A stretch of DNA of 64,000 nt from Chitinophaga ginsengisegetis (GTDB lineage: Bacteria > Bacteroidota > Bacteroidia > Chitinophagales > Chitinophagaceae). The position numbers and the translations under genes are program-made. The notes under the pieces were generated by a model. It had not been told where the DNA came from, made no database searches, and was given only the letters and a program-made list of their open reading frames with translations. Where the stretch lies: the NCBI RefSeq assembly GCF_900168065.1, contig NZ_FUZZ01000005.1:248001-312000 (forward strand), in the 5' to 3' direction. This document shows, in pieces, positions 17,120 through 25,907 of this stretch. Each line of letters starts with the position of its first letter. The first letter of the stretch is position 1.

Positions 17120-20100
17120 TTACAGATCAAGATTTAATCCTACTGCATATTTGCGCTGGTAAGGATATGCCCATCCATAGCCATCAATAATGGATTCCGG
17201 ATCCAGGTACTTTTTGATGGAAGAGAATTCAAAGATGTTTTCGCCGGTTACGTAGATGCGTAAACGATTAATATGATAGCGCCTGGTGAGTGATGCGGGC
17301 AGGGTGTAACCCAGGGTTACATTCTTGATACGCAGGTAAGCCGCATTCAGCATGTATTTGGATTGCGGGATATCCAGTCCTTTTTTATCGTTGTTATCTG
17401 CCAGCCACGATTGTAATACCGGGAAGTAAGAATTGGTATTGGCATCTGCCAGTCCGGCTTTGATATAGGACTCGCTATGCTGCGCGCGGGTAGCTTCGTT
17501 GTCGGCTGTAGCGCGGTAGTAGTCGAGGTTCCAGGGGTAAATACTGGCGTAAGGTTGTTGGTATGGTCCCCAGAATAAATAGTGATGCGGGTAGTAATCC
17601 ATTTTCCCGATACCCTGGAGGAAAACGGAAAGATCGATGCCATTCCAGTTCATATCCAGGTTTACACCAAAGCGGTAATGCGGACTGGTATTGCCGATCA
17701 CTTTCAGATCTTTGGGATCTTTGGCAGAAATACCCCGTTCAATTTTGCCGTTACCATCCAGGTCTTTGTACTTAGGCCATCCTTCTACAATTTCCAGGGC
17801 GCCCCAGGGGATAATGGCAGATTGATCCAGTTTGTTGATCTCATCTTTATTTTTGAAATAGCCGTCGTTGGTGAGTCCCCATATTTCGCCATAGGTTTGA
17901 CCAGGCCAATAGTTGGAGCCAAAGAGTTTCTGTTCGTTCTGGAACCGGGTGATCTTTGTTTTATCATCAGACAAAATAACTTTCACGCCGAAGCCGAGCG
18001 GTTTGGAGGCTACATTAAGATCGTTGCGGTAGCCGAGGCTCAGTTCCCATCCGCGGGTCGACAGATCGGCCACGTTTTGCTGGGGAGCGCCGGTACCCAA
18101 TACAGCTGGTAATTCCTGGCCCTGTGCCAGCATACCGGTGGTGTTGCGGATAAAGTAGTCGAAGCTGGCCTGGAATTTATTTTGCACAAAGCCCATGTCG
18201 GTACCCACGTTGGTGGTGGTTACTTTTTCCCAGGTATAGTTGGCCGGGTCTACCTGCAGGGAAGGTGCGCCGGCAATAATCGTCTGGCCGGCATTGCCAC
18301 CTGGCAGGTAATCTGATTTTTTGGTTTTCAGGGTTTGGAGATAGCCAAAATAGGCTACGCTCTGATTACCCAAACTACCATATGATCCCCTGAATTTGAG
18401 CGTGGAAATAACCGGCAGGGTGTTCCGCATAAAGCTCTCCTCGCTGGCGATCCATGCGGCAGAAACGGAAGGGAACAGGCCCCAGCGGTTGCTGGAAGGG
18501 AAACGGGAAGATCCGTCGTACCGTCCATTTGCTTCTATGATGTAGCGGTCTTTAAAGGTGTAATTAATTCTCCCGAAAAAACTCCGGATAGCATACGAGT
18601 AATATTCCGTACCTACCGCAGGATCACCGCTGGTGAGCGCGATGTAGGGGAGGGAAGAAGAGATCAGGTTTTGCTTGGAACCCTTGATCAGCTGCCATTC
18701 GTAGCTCTCCTGGTTGTACCCGGCCAGTAAAGTGATGTTGTGTACTTTACCGAGGGTTTTGTGGTAATTGGCGAAGAGGTCTATTACATCATGACTGATA
18801 GTACCGTTGTTTTCTGTAACGGAGCCGTTACCGCCTTCCTGGCGGATATCGTCCGGACCATAGCCTATCTTATATTTTTTCTGGTCGATGTGGTATTTCC
18901 AGAGTTCTCTTTTGATGCTGGCGTCACCGGTGATGGTGAGGTCGTTGTCGAGGAAAGAAGCCACACCGCGGATGATGTCCTGGAATCCAAAACGGGTTTG
19001 CGTGTTGCGTCCGCCGTCTACCAGTTGGGCTGCCAGTCTGCCGGCGGCGGTATTGGCCCAGGTGCCGTCCGGGTTCACTGCTACCTGGGTGGGTTGCAGG
19101 TAGTACACGTCCGTGATGTTATATGCAGGGGCATCGGCCTTTGTCTGGTAGATGTTCATGTTATTATCTACCTGTAACCATTTGATGGGTTTAAGGCTGA
19201 GTTTTCCGCGTAATCCGTAGCGTCCCCAGTCGTCTTTGGCCAGCTTATTCAAACCGTTTTCTTTGGTATAGTCGGCAGAAAGGAGATAGCTGATAGGTAA
19301 TTTCTTCGCCGTTTCTGCGCTGCCGTTCAGGGAAATAGCATGATACTGGGAGAAATTACTTTTACTGAAGAAGTAATCATTCCAGTTGTTGCTGCCCATG
19401 TACGCCCATTTGGTAGGATCGCTCGGATCAATACGGGTATCAGGCAGGGAAGGGTTTTCGGATCTTTCCTTTGCCCATTTATAATACTCGTCGGAATAGT
19501 TTACATAGTCCCACGGTGTATTGTCGGTAGATGTTTCCAATACGCGCGAGTAAATATAGGGATCAGTGATCGCATCCGGCATAACGGTGCGGCGCGACAT
19601 AGCGAAGTAGTTACTGTAGCTGACGGTTTGTTTACCACCGCTGGTGCCTTGTTTGGTGGTGATGAGAATAACGCCGTAGGCGGCGCGTGCGCCATAAATG
19701 GCTGCAGAGGCGGCATCGCGTAATACGGAGATAGACGCGATATCAGCAGGGTTAATGCGTAACAGGTCATCCATCACGGCGGCAATACCATCAATCACGA
19801 TGAGGGGTGCCACATTACCGTTAGTACCGTTGATACTGGCAATACCGCGGATATTGATAGTAGGTGTTTGTCCGGGGCGGCCGCCGGGGTAGCTGATATT
19901 CAGCCCGGGACTGAGGCCCTGTAAGCCCTGCATCACATTGGCAATGGGGCGTGCAGCCAGCTGTTTGCCGGAAATCTGATCGATAGCGCCGGTTACGTTT
20001 AGTTTCTTCTGTGTACCATAACCTACCACGATCACTTCTTCCATAGAATTTTTAGAAGGTTCGAGGGTGATGGTCAGGGTTTCCCGGCCGTTGAGTGAAA

Positions 20101-20656
20101 CCTCCTGCTGATCAAAGCCTACATAGGTAAGTACGAGGATGGCATTTTCGGGCACCTTTAATTCAAAGTCGCCTTTTACATCCGTAACAGTGCCTATGGA
20201 AGTGTTTTTGAGCCTTACGCTTACGCCTGGCAATACTTCGCCGGCGGGATTTATTACATGGCCTTTTACCAGGTTGTCTTTACTCACCACGGCCGCCGGG
20301 GCGATCACGATCAGTTTGTCGGACATTTTCCGGAAGTGAAGGGAAGTATTATCGAGGATTTCGTTTAATACTTTGTCGATAGACCAATCTTTTGCATCGA
20401 TAGATATTTTATGGTTTAACGGAAGATTATCATCGTTATAAACAAACCTGTAATGGCTGTTCTTCTCCAGCAGGGCGAGGGCTTTGTCCAACTGCACCTG
20501 CGAGAGCTTCACTGTTATGGTGGATTGAGAATGCACCTTTGCGCTTACGTGTAAACAGGCAAGGGTGACAAGCAGCATAGAAAGCTTCATAAAAATTAAC
20601 AGTTTATACAACCTCCGGCCGGGCGGAAGCCAATTGTCCACTGTACTTTTTTTCAT
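17120..20656 (-). CDS. SusC/RagA family TonB-dependent outer membrane transporter
   Basis: Using the ATG at 20656 (MKKSTVDNWLPPGRR) the protein has about 1178 residues. A frame extension to 20704 is possible. After a long n-region and signal (KLSMLLVTLACLHVSAKVHS) there is an STN domain, which allows signalling to a FecR anti-sigma. A carboxypeptidase-regulatory-like fold (VKGHVINPAGEVLPGVSV) follows, then EVIVVGYGT, the plug (SISVLRDAASAAIYGARAA), and a 22-strand barrel that ends in NLDL. With SusD it imports an oligomeric nutrient. The STN domain and the adjacent sigma/FecR pair indicate substrate-induced trans-envelope control. Confidence 0.95.
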   Translation of the reverse strand: MKKSTVDNWLPPGRRLYKLLIFMKLSMLLVTLACLHVSAKVHSQSTITVKLSQVQLDKALALLEKNSHYRFVYNDDNLPLNHKISIDAKDWSIDKVLNEILDNTSLHFRKMSDKLIVIAPAAVVSKDNLVKGHVINPAGEVLPGVSVRLKNTSIGTVTDVKGDFELKVPENAILVLTYVGFDQQEVSLNGRETLTITLEPSKNSMEEVIVVGYGTQKKLNVTGAIDQISGKQLAARPIANVMQGLQGLSPGLNISYPGGRPGQTPTINIRGIASINGTNGNVAPLIVIDGIAAVMDDLLRINPADIASISVLRDAASAAIYGARAAYGVILITTKQGTSGGKQTVSYSNYFAMSRRTVMPDAITDPYIYSRVLETSTDNTPWDYVNYSDEYYKWAKERSENPSLPDTRIDPSDPTKWAYMGSNNWNDYFFSKSNFSQYHAISLNGSAETAKKLPISYLLSADYTKENGLNKLAKDDWGRYGLRGKLSLKPIKWLQVDNNMNIYQTKADAPAYNITDVYYLQPTQVAVNPDGTWANTAAGRLAAQLVDGGRNTQTRFGFQDIIRGVASFLDNDLTITGDASIKRELWKYHIDQKKYKIGYGPDDIRQEGGNGSVTENNGTISHDVIDLFANYHKTLGKVHNITLLAGYNQESYEWQLIKGSKQNLISSSLPYIALTSGDPAVGTEYYSYAIRSFFGRINYTFKDRYIIEANGRYDGSSRFPSSNRWGLFPSVSAAWIASEESFMRNTLPVISTLKFRGSYGSLGNQSVAYFGYLQTLKTKKSDYLPGGNAGQTIIAGAPSLQVDPANYTWEKVTTTNVGTDMGFVQNKFQASFDYFIRNTTGMLAQGQELPAVLGTGAPQQNVADLSTRGWELSLGYRNDLNVASKPLGFGVKVILSDDKTKITRFQNEQKLFGSNYWPGQTYGEIWGLTNDGYFKNKDEINKLDQSAIIPWGALEIVEGWPKYKDLDGNGKIERGISAKDPKDLKVIGNTSPHYRFGVNLDMNWNGIDLSVFLQGIGKMDYYPHHYLFWGPYQQPYASIYPWNLDYYRATADNEATRAQHSESYIKAGLADANTNSYFPVLQSWLADNNDKKGLDIPQSKYMLNAAYLRIKNVTLGYTLPASLTRRYHINRLRIYVTGENIFEFSSIKKYLDPESIIDGYGWAYPYQRKYAVGLNLDL

Positions 20657-20844
20657 ACATTTGTTTTGTTGGTTAATTAATTTGTTGATGGAGAGTTTAC
20701 CCAATACAATGCTGTTAACCGATATTTACACGGGGAATGGTGCGAACATTTCCCGTTTTTTTTTCGGTTTAAGCTTAGCTAATAAATTCTTTAGTTACTT
20801 GTTGTTCAGATTGTCTGTTTAATGTTTTACAGGTGAAAGAAATG

Positions 20845-21909
20845 TTAGTTAATCCATATTTTGCCTTCTGCATCTTTATGCCAGGAAAACGATAAGGTTG
20901 TTTCCAGTGCATTCAATACTTCTTCCAGGCTTTCTGATTCGAAAACACCGGTAAAGTAGAGTTGTTTTTTACGATCGTCACTAAAGTTGATTTCCACCCC
21001 ATACCACTGTTCCAGCATCTTTACTACTTTGTCGAGCTGCAGGTGTTTAAAGGCCAGTTTATTTTGTACCCAGGCCGTTTCCGGGATAATACTATCTCTC
21101 AATGTGGTGAGTTTCGTTTTATATACTATTATGGGTGTAGTTAGTGCTGCAGTGTTTTCTGTTGTTGGTGCTGTTTGCGGATGCACAGGTACGGTTAGTT
21201 TTTCGTTCGGCTTCAGCGATACTACCTGGCTGGAAGCATCGTTCAGCACCACTTCCACAGATCCCTGCACAAGGGATGCTACGGCGCTGTCTTCCTGCGG
21301 ATAAGCCCTTACATTAAAGGAGGTGCCCAGCACCCTTACATTAAAGGCTTTGGTATGAACGCGGAAGGGACGTTCAGCATCGGCGGTTACCACAAAAAAG
21401 GCTTCCCCCTCGAGGGTTACTTCCCGGGGCTGATGCGCTGCAAATTGTTGGGGATAATCCAGTTTACTGCCGGCATTGAGCCATACCCTGGTACCATCCG
21501 GTAGCAGCACCTGTGAGCGCATGCGTTTGTCGGTGACAAGCTGTGATAACACCGGTGTTGTTTTGGCCCGTTGTGTATACCGCCAATATCCGCCGAGGGC
21601 GAAGAGCAGGAGGAATCCCGCCGCAATGCCGCTGTATAGCAACCATCTGCGTCCTTTTGGGGGCGCTTCTTCATAAAACGTGTCAGCTGGGAGGTTTTGC
21701 ATACGCTGCTGGTGTTTTTCCAGCAGTTGTTCCACCTGTGTAGGGGAGTATGCTTTGCCCGCCGGAGCCCAGTTTTGCGCAAACACTTCCCGGATGTAGC
21801 TGGCATCCGGGTATTGCTGCAGCAATTGTTCCAATGCTGCGGCTTCTTTTTCAGTTAATTCGCCGGCCATTTCGCGGGCCAGCAACGCATAGAGTTTTTC
21901 CTGATCCAT
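20845..21909 (-). CDS. FecR-type anti-sigma factor
   Basis: This 354-residue protein has a cytoplasmic N-terminal sigma-binding region (EKEAAALEQLLQQYPDA), one membrane helix (about 88-108, IAAGFLLLFALGGYW), and a periplasmic FecR domain (LPDGTRVWLNAGSKLDYPQQ, then LEGEAFFVV, VLGTSFNVRAYP). The C-terminal domain is of the DUF4974 type. It receives the signal from the STN domain of the SusC protein and controls the ECF sigma factor encoded just upstream (115-nt gap). Confidence 0.94.
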   Translation of the reverse strand: MDQEKLYALLAREMAGELTEKEAAALEQLLQQYPDASYIREVFAQNWAPAGKAYSPTQVEQLLEKHQQRMQNLPADTFYEEAPPKGRRWLLYSGIAAGFLLLFALGGYWRYTQRAKTTPVLSQLVTDKRMRSQVLLPDGTRVWLNAGSKLDYPQQFAAHQPREVTLEGEAFFVVTADAERPFRVHTKAFNVRVLGTSFNVRAYPQEDSAVASLVQGSVEVVLNDASSQVVSLKPNEKLTVPVHPQTAPTTENTAALTTPIIVYKTKLTTLRDSIIPETAWVQNKLAFKHLQLDKVVKMLEQWYGVEINFSDDRKKQLYFTGVFESESLEEVLNALETTLSFSWHKDAEGKIWIN

Positions 21910-22024
21910 AGTGTCAGTGAAGAATAAAAAGGCGCCAGTTTAATGTAAGCAGCCATTTTGTTCCTGCATCTGTAAGAAGGACAAACTAAACAGTAAAAAT
22001 TCCCTAAAGGAAATCAAAAAAAAA

Positions 22025-22618
22025 TTATGAGTCCAGCCGGAGGTAGGTTTGAGCGGTTTCGTCCGACAGGTCGAAACGGATGGCCTGGGATATTTTTTTA
22101 ACCGCGATAGTGAGTTGTGCATCTACCGTTTTTGTGGAAATATTGAGCAGTTCCGCTACTTCGCGGTAACTGAGGCGGTCTTGTTTTATTAAGCGGAAGA
22201 TAAGCTGGCAGCGGGCGGGCAGGCTGCGGATAGCCCTTTCTATTTTTTGCGATACTTCGGCAGATACCATTCCGTTTTCTGCATCGGGGGCAATGGCCAG
22301 CATGTCTGTATTTAATGTATCCAGCGAATGGTGCTGGTGTCTTTTCTGTTGGCGCAGGGTGTTCAGGGAAAGATTTTTGGTGCTTACATAAAGATATACC
22401 ACCGGGTTTTGCACATGCGATAAATCATTCCGTTTTTGCCACAATGATAGAAATACATCTGACACAATTTCTTCTGCCAGGTGAAACGAGGAAACAATGG
22501 ATGCAGAAAAATGTATCAGCCGGGTACATAACGCTATGTATAATTCATTATACGCCTGAATACTGTTATCATAGCAGACCCTTTCAAAAAGCCCTTTTAT
22601 CTGCTCATTTTCTCTCAT
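22025..22618 (-). CDS. ECF RNA polymerase sigma factor
   Basis: The start at 22618 (MRENEQIKGLFERVC) gives 197 residues. The in-frame extension to 22723 crosses the promoter area. Sigma region 2 is seen in YIALCTRLIHFSASIVS and EEIVSDVFLSLWQKR. Region 4 is RCQLIFRLIKQDRLSYREVAELLNISTKTVDAQL. It is the Bacteroidota-type ECF paired with the downstream FecR and drives the SusCD locus. Divergent from xseA. Confidence 0.93.
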   Translation of the reverse strand: MRENEQIKGLFERVCYDNSIQAYNELYIALCTRLIHFSASIVSSFHLAEEIVSDVFLSLWQKRNDLSHVQNPVVYLYVSTKNLSLNTLRQQKRHQHHSLDTLNTDMLAIAPDAENGMVSAEVSQKIERAIRSLPARCQLIFRLIKQDRLSYREVAELLNISTKTVDAQLTIAVKKISQAIRFDLSDETAQTYLRLDS

Positions 22619-22783
22619 GGCGCAAAAATATATAAATCGGAATAAGTCTGTTATTAAGTGTTTGTTACGGTTTTGGTTGACCTGATAATCTATTCGTTGT
22701 TCAATGCGCAGCAATATATACATTTCCCCCGGTATTCCATGAGCGTGTTCATAATAAACGTTTTCTTATCTTTACCCACTACC

Positions 22784-24223
22784 ATGACCGATTCTCCGTC
22801 CATAAAACTATCCGTTCTTACCGGGAAAATCCAGCAGGCGCTTCAACAGGTGTTTGCAGAGCAAACCTATTGGGTAGTGGCAGATATCACCAATCATTCC
22901 TACTATCAGCAAAAGGGATATCATTATTTCGACCTGGTGGAAAAAGAAGAACATGCGGGTGGTATTGTAGCCAAGGTTTCGGCAGTTGCATGGGGAAATG
23001 GCGCTATCCGGATCAAGGAATTTGAAATAGTTACGGGGCAGCAGTTTAAAAATGATATTCATGTATTGGTAAAAGTATCGGTAGGGTACCACCAGGTGCA
23101 TGGATTGCAGATCACGCTGCTGGATATAGATACCAGCTTTACAGTAGGGTTGCTGGAACAGCAGAAGCAGCAAACCCTGTTACGGCTTACTACTGAATGC
23201 GCGGATTTTATCCGTAAGTCGGGCGACCGGTACATTACCCGCAACAACCAGTTGCCTTTGCCAGCAGTGATCCAGCGGCTGGCGGTGATCACCTCCGGCA
23301 ACTCCGCCGGTTACCAGGATTTCCGGCATACCCTGGAGCACAATCATTTCGGCTATACATTTAAAATCGATAACTACTTCACGGTAGTGCAGGGCGAAAC
23401 CAAAGCGGAGCTGGTACAACAACGGCTGATAGATATCTACCAGCGCCAGGTACCTTATGATGCGGTGGTAATTATCCGCGGGGGCGGTGCGCAAACCGAC
23501 TTCCTGATCTTCGATACTTTTATCCTGGGCAGGGCGGTGGCAAAATTCCCGATCCCGGTGATCACCGGAATTGGGCATCAGAAAAATGAAACCATTACGG
23601 ATATGATGGCGCACACCGCCACCAAAACGCCTACCAAAGCAGCAGAGCTGATTATTGCGCATAACCGCCTGTTTGAAGAAGCGGTGATCAATATGCAGCA
23701 GAATATTGTGATCCGTTCTCAACAGCTGTTTTCCGGGCACTTCCAGGCATTGTCTTATCTCAACAGCGCTATTATTAACCAGTCGCGCACCTTGCTGGCC
23801 AATCATAAAGAAGCCTTGCATGCCCGCAACAATGTGGTGCTGCATACCTCGAAATCAATACTGCTGAACCGGCACCGGGAGCTGATGACCGTATCCAACG
23901 CCGTGTTATCAAAGCCACGGATCATGGTTTCCAACCGGCTGAATGACCTCGACAATTTGATTGGGCGTTTCCGTTCTTTCAGCAGGTTATTTATTCAAAG
24001 CAAAAGGGGACAGGTAGCGCATTACGACTCCCTGTTCAAACTGATGAGTCCTGCCAGTATCCTGAAACGTGGCTTTGCCATTGTTTACCAGGACGGGCAT
24101 ATTCTTCCCGATGCGTCCACTCTCCAGCCCGGAAGCCATATCAGGGTGGTACTGCAGGATGCATCACTGGAAGCCACTATTACTGAAAAAAACATTTTAC
24201 ATGAGCCAGGAACTGACATATGA
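22784..24223 (+). CDS. xseA: exodeoxyribonuclease VII large subunit
   Basis: This is the catalytic subunit of ExoVII, which degrades single-stranded DNA to oligonucleotides. With the start at 22784 (MTDSPSIKLSVLTGKIQQAL) it has 479 residues. The N-terminal OB-fold contains YWVVADITNHSYYQQKGYHYF. The catalytic region includes AVITSGNSAGYQDF, VVIIRGGGAQTDFLIFD and PVITGIGHQKNETITDMMAHTATKTPTKAAE. A long coiled-coil follows, and the end is the usual SILKRGFAIVYQDG. Its 3' end overlaps xseB by 23 nt. A -7-like TATCTTTA lies at 22767-22774. Confidence 0.96.
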   Translation: MTDSPSIKLSVLTGKIQQALQQVFAEQTYWVVADITNHSYYQQKGYHYFDLVEKEEHAGGIVAKVSAVAWGNGAIRIKEFEIVTGQQFKNDIHVLVKVSVGYHQVHGLQITLLDIDTSFTVGLLEQQKQQTLLRLTTECADFIRKSGDRYITRNNQLPLPAVIQRLAVITSGNSAGYQDFRHTLEHNHFGYTFKIDNYFTVVQGETKAELVQQRLIDIYQRQVPYDAVVIIRGGGAQTDFLIFDTFILGRAVAKFPIPVITGIGHQKNETITDMMAHTATKTPTKAAELIIAHNRLFEEAVINMQQNIVIRSQQLFSGHFQALSYLNSAIINQSRTLLANHKEALHARNNVVLHTSKSILLNRHRELMTVSNAVLSKPRIMVSNRLNDLDNLIGRFRSFSRLFIQSKRGQVAHYDSLFKLMSPASILKRGFAIVYQDGHILPDASTLQPGSHIRVVLQDASLEATITEKNILHEPGTDI

Positions 24224-24416
24224 AGCTGCCTACAATGAATTGCAACTGATTGCGGAAGAAATAGAGAATGAAGCTGTTTCGGTAGACCTGCTGGCAGAAA
24301 AGGTAAAACGGGCAGCTGTTCTTATTGAATTTTGTCAACAGAAATTGCGCGCCACGGAAACGGAGGTGAATAATATTATCAAGCAAATGGAGGGAACGAA
24401 GGGGGGAGAGAAGTAA
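24201..24416 (+). CDS. xseB: exodeoxyribonuclease VII small subunit
   Basis: The start at 24201 (MSQELTYEAAYNELQLIAEE) gives 71 residues, the normal size. It is a helical hairpin with the family pattern YEAAYNELQ...LAEKVKRA..LIEFCQQKLRATE. It binds the long coiled-coil of XseA to form the holoenzyme. The start lies inside the end of xseA (23-nt overlap), so translation is coupled. The upstream in-frame extension is only xseA read in another frame. Confidence 0.95.
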   Translation: MSQELTYEAAYNELQLIAEEIENEAVSVDLLAEKVKRAAVLIEFCQQKLRATETEVNNIIKQMEGTKGGEK

Positions 24417-24618
24417 GGGCTTTCTACTCAGCTTTGAAACCGGGAAGAAGATATACCGGATCCGGGTAGCACCTGCTTAGGATATGCTTAGGACATGGGG
24501 AATACATGCACTGAAGGTGGAGGTGACGTGGAGGGGATGTGGACTTGATCTGGAAACGGTCTGCTGTAAAGGGTTTGGAGCGAAATTGAAGGTCGTGGTT
24601 CTGTACCCGGGGATCTCC

Positions 24619-25782
24619 CTAAAAAACCTCGTTAATACCAAAGTAAAAACCCGATTGATCCTTGCCCATGCCATAATCCAGCCGGATATTGATCCGTTTT
24701 TTAAACTCCCAGCGGTAGCCGATGCCATAGCTGACCAGCGACTGGCGGAATTCCAACTCATTAAAGCGGGGAAATACGTTACCACCTCCAATCCAGGCAA
24801 CCACGCCGCTGCGGTTATAGATCTTCTGGCGTAGTTCCACCTGGGCAGCCAGGTAGTTCTTATCGCGGAAGCGGCCTTCGTAGTAGCCCCTGAGGCGGTT
24901 GGAACCGCCGGCTTCTCCGAGGAGGCTCCAGGGAACATCGCCGCTGCGTTCTTCTGCATACAGGTCGGTGGCCAGTACGGCGCCTTTCCATAGTTGTTTG
25001 TACCAGTCGAACTGCAGATCCAGTTGTGAAAATACGGTTTTATTGCCCAGGAACGAGGGGAAAAAGCGATAGCCCAGTCGTATGTACATGCCTTTATAGG
25101 CATTGGGTATAAAATCGCGGGTATCGTATACAATAAACGGGCCGGCGCCGATGCCCAGTACCTTCCCGGGAACCATGAGGGGCTTGCCGCCGGCAGTATC
25201 GAGTTTTTTGGTTTGTACATTCTGGATTTGGGTACAGAGGCCCATGAACAGGTTTCCGTTCAGGTTGATGCTGAAGTCGGCCTGGAGTTTTTCGGTGAGC
25301 TGCACGTATTCAGTATAATCATCTTTATGGCTGCCGGCTTCGTAGCCGATGCCCCAGTATTTATTGGGGCGGGAGCTGAAAGAGGCTTTCAATGCCAGCC
25401 GGAACCGGTCGTGCGGAAATATGGTGGTGTTGCTGATGCCGATTCCATAAAACCCGGTGAGGGCGCCGGAGGCGTATACCGCGGCGTTGGAAACGGGCAG
25501 CAGGGAATCTGTTTTATCTGTTTTGTATTGTGCGGCCATCATTACGGCGATGCCGAAGCTGGTTTCGGGGGTGTACACGGGGCCACCGATGAAGCTGAGG
25601 TCTACCTTTTTCTTTTTCTTTTCTACGTTGGTATTTTTAAGATAATACTTGATGTTATCAAAAAATCCTTTAGGCGCTGAAAATGTGGCTGTTGAGTCTG
25701 CCCGGTCTTCCTGCTGGGCATACCCTGCAGCAGGTGCAACCAGTAGCAGTAGTAGTAAAATCTTTCTATCCATGTATGACAA
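24619..25782 (-). CDS. BamA/TamA-type outer membrane beta-barrel protein
   Basis: This 387-residue protein has a signal peptide (MDRKILLLLLLVAPAAGYAQ; start 25782 or 25773). The mature part is built of alternating amphipathic strands and ends in an aromatic residue (YFGINEVF), as expected for an outer-membrane barrel. It resembles the surface-antigen (D15) barrel without POTRA domains: GAGPFIVYDTRDFIPNAYKGMY and LLGEAGGSNRLRGYYEGRFRD (the conserved lid-loop R-G-Y motif). Role unknown. It may handle lipids or protein secretion. Confidence 0.85.
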   Translation of the reverse strand: MSYMDRKILLLLLLVAPAAGYAQQEDRADSTATFSAPKGFFDNIKYYLKNTNVEKKKKKVDLSFIGGPVYTPETSFGIAVMMAAQYKTDKTDSLLPVSNAAVYASGALTGFYGIGISNTTIFPHDRFRLALKASFSSRPNKYWGIGYEAGSHKDDYTEYVQLTEKLQADFSINLNGNLFMGLCTQIQNVQTKKLDTAGGKPLMVPGKVLGIGAGPFIVYDTRDFIPNAYKGMYIRLGYRFFPSFLGNKTVFSQLDLQFDWYKQLWKGAVLATDLYAEERSGDVPWSLLGEAGGSNRLRGYYEGRFRDKNYLAAQVELRQKIYNRSGVVAWIGGGNVFPRFNELEFRQSLVSYGIGYRWEFKKRINIRLDYGMGKDQSGFYFGINEVF

Positions 25783-25854
25783 TGCAATGAATATAGGACG
25801 ATTTTCAGAAAACTGATGAAGTGGTATGCAAAAAGTGTGTTAAATCATAAAACG

Positions 25855-25885
25855 AACAGCAGCGCGGGTTGGCCCGGCTGCTGTT
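25855..25885 (-). terminator. hairpin after zinc-motif/TerD-like gene
   Basis: A stem AACAGCAGC...GCTGCTGTT, with an inner CGGG/CCCG pair and small mismatches, lies 23 nt past the stop of the 25908-28136 gene. T-rich sequence flanks it on the plus strand. Confidence 0.65.
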
Positions 25886-25907
25886 GTTTTTTATAGGGGT
25901 AAACAAA

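Noticed and set aside
25213..25680. Plus-strand frame opposite the beta-barrel gene
   Set aside because: Shadow of the barrel protein. Gly/Val/Phe-rich translation without features.
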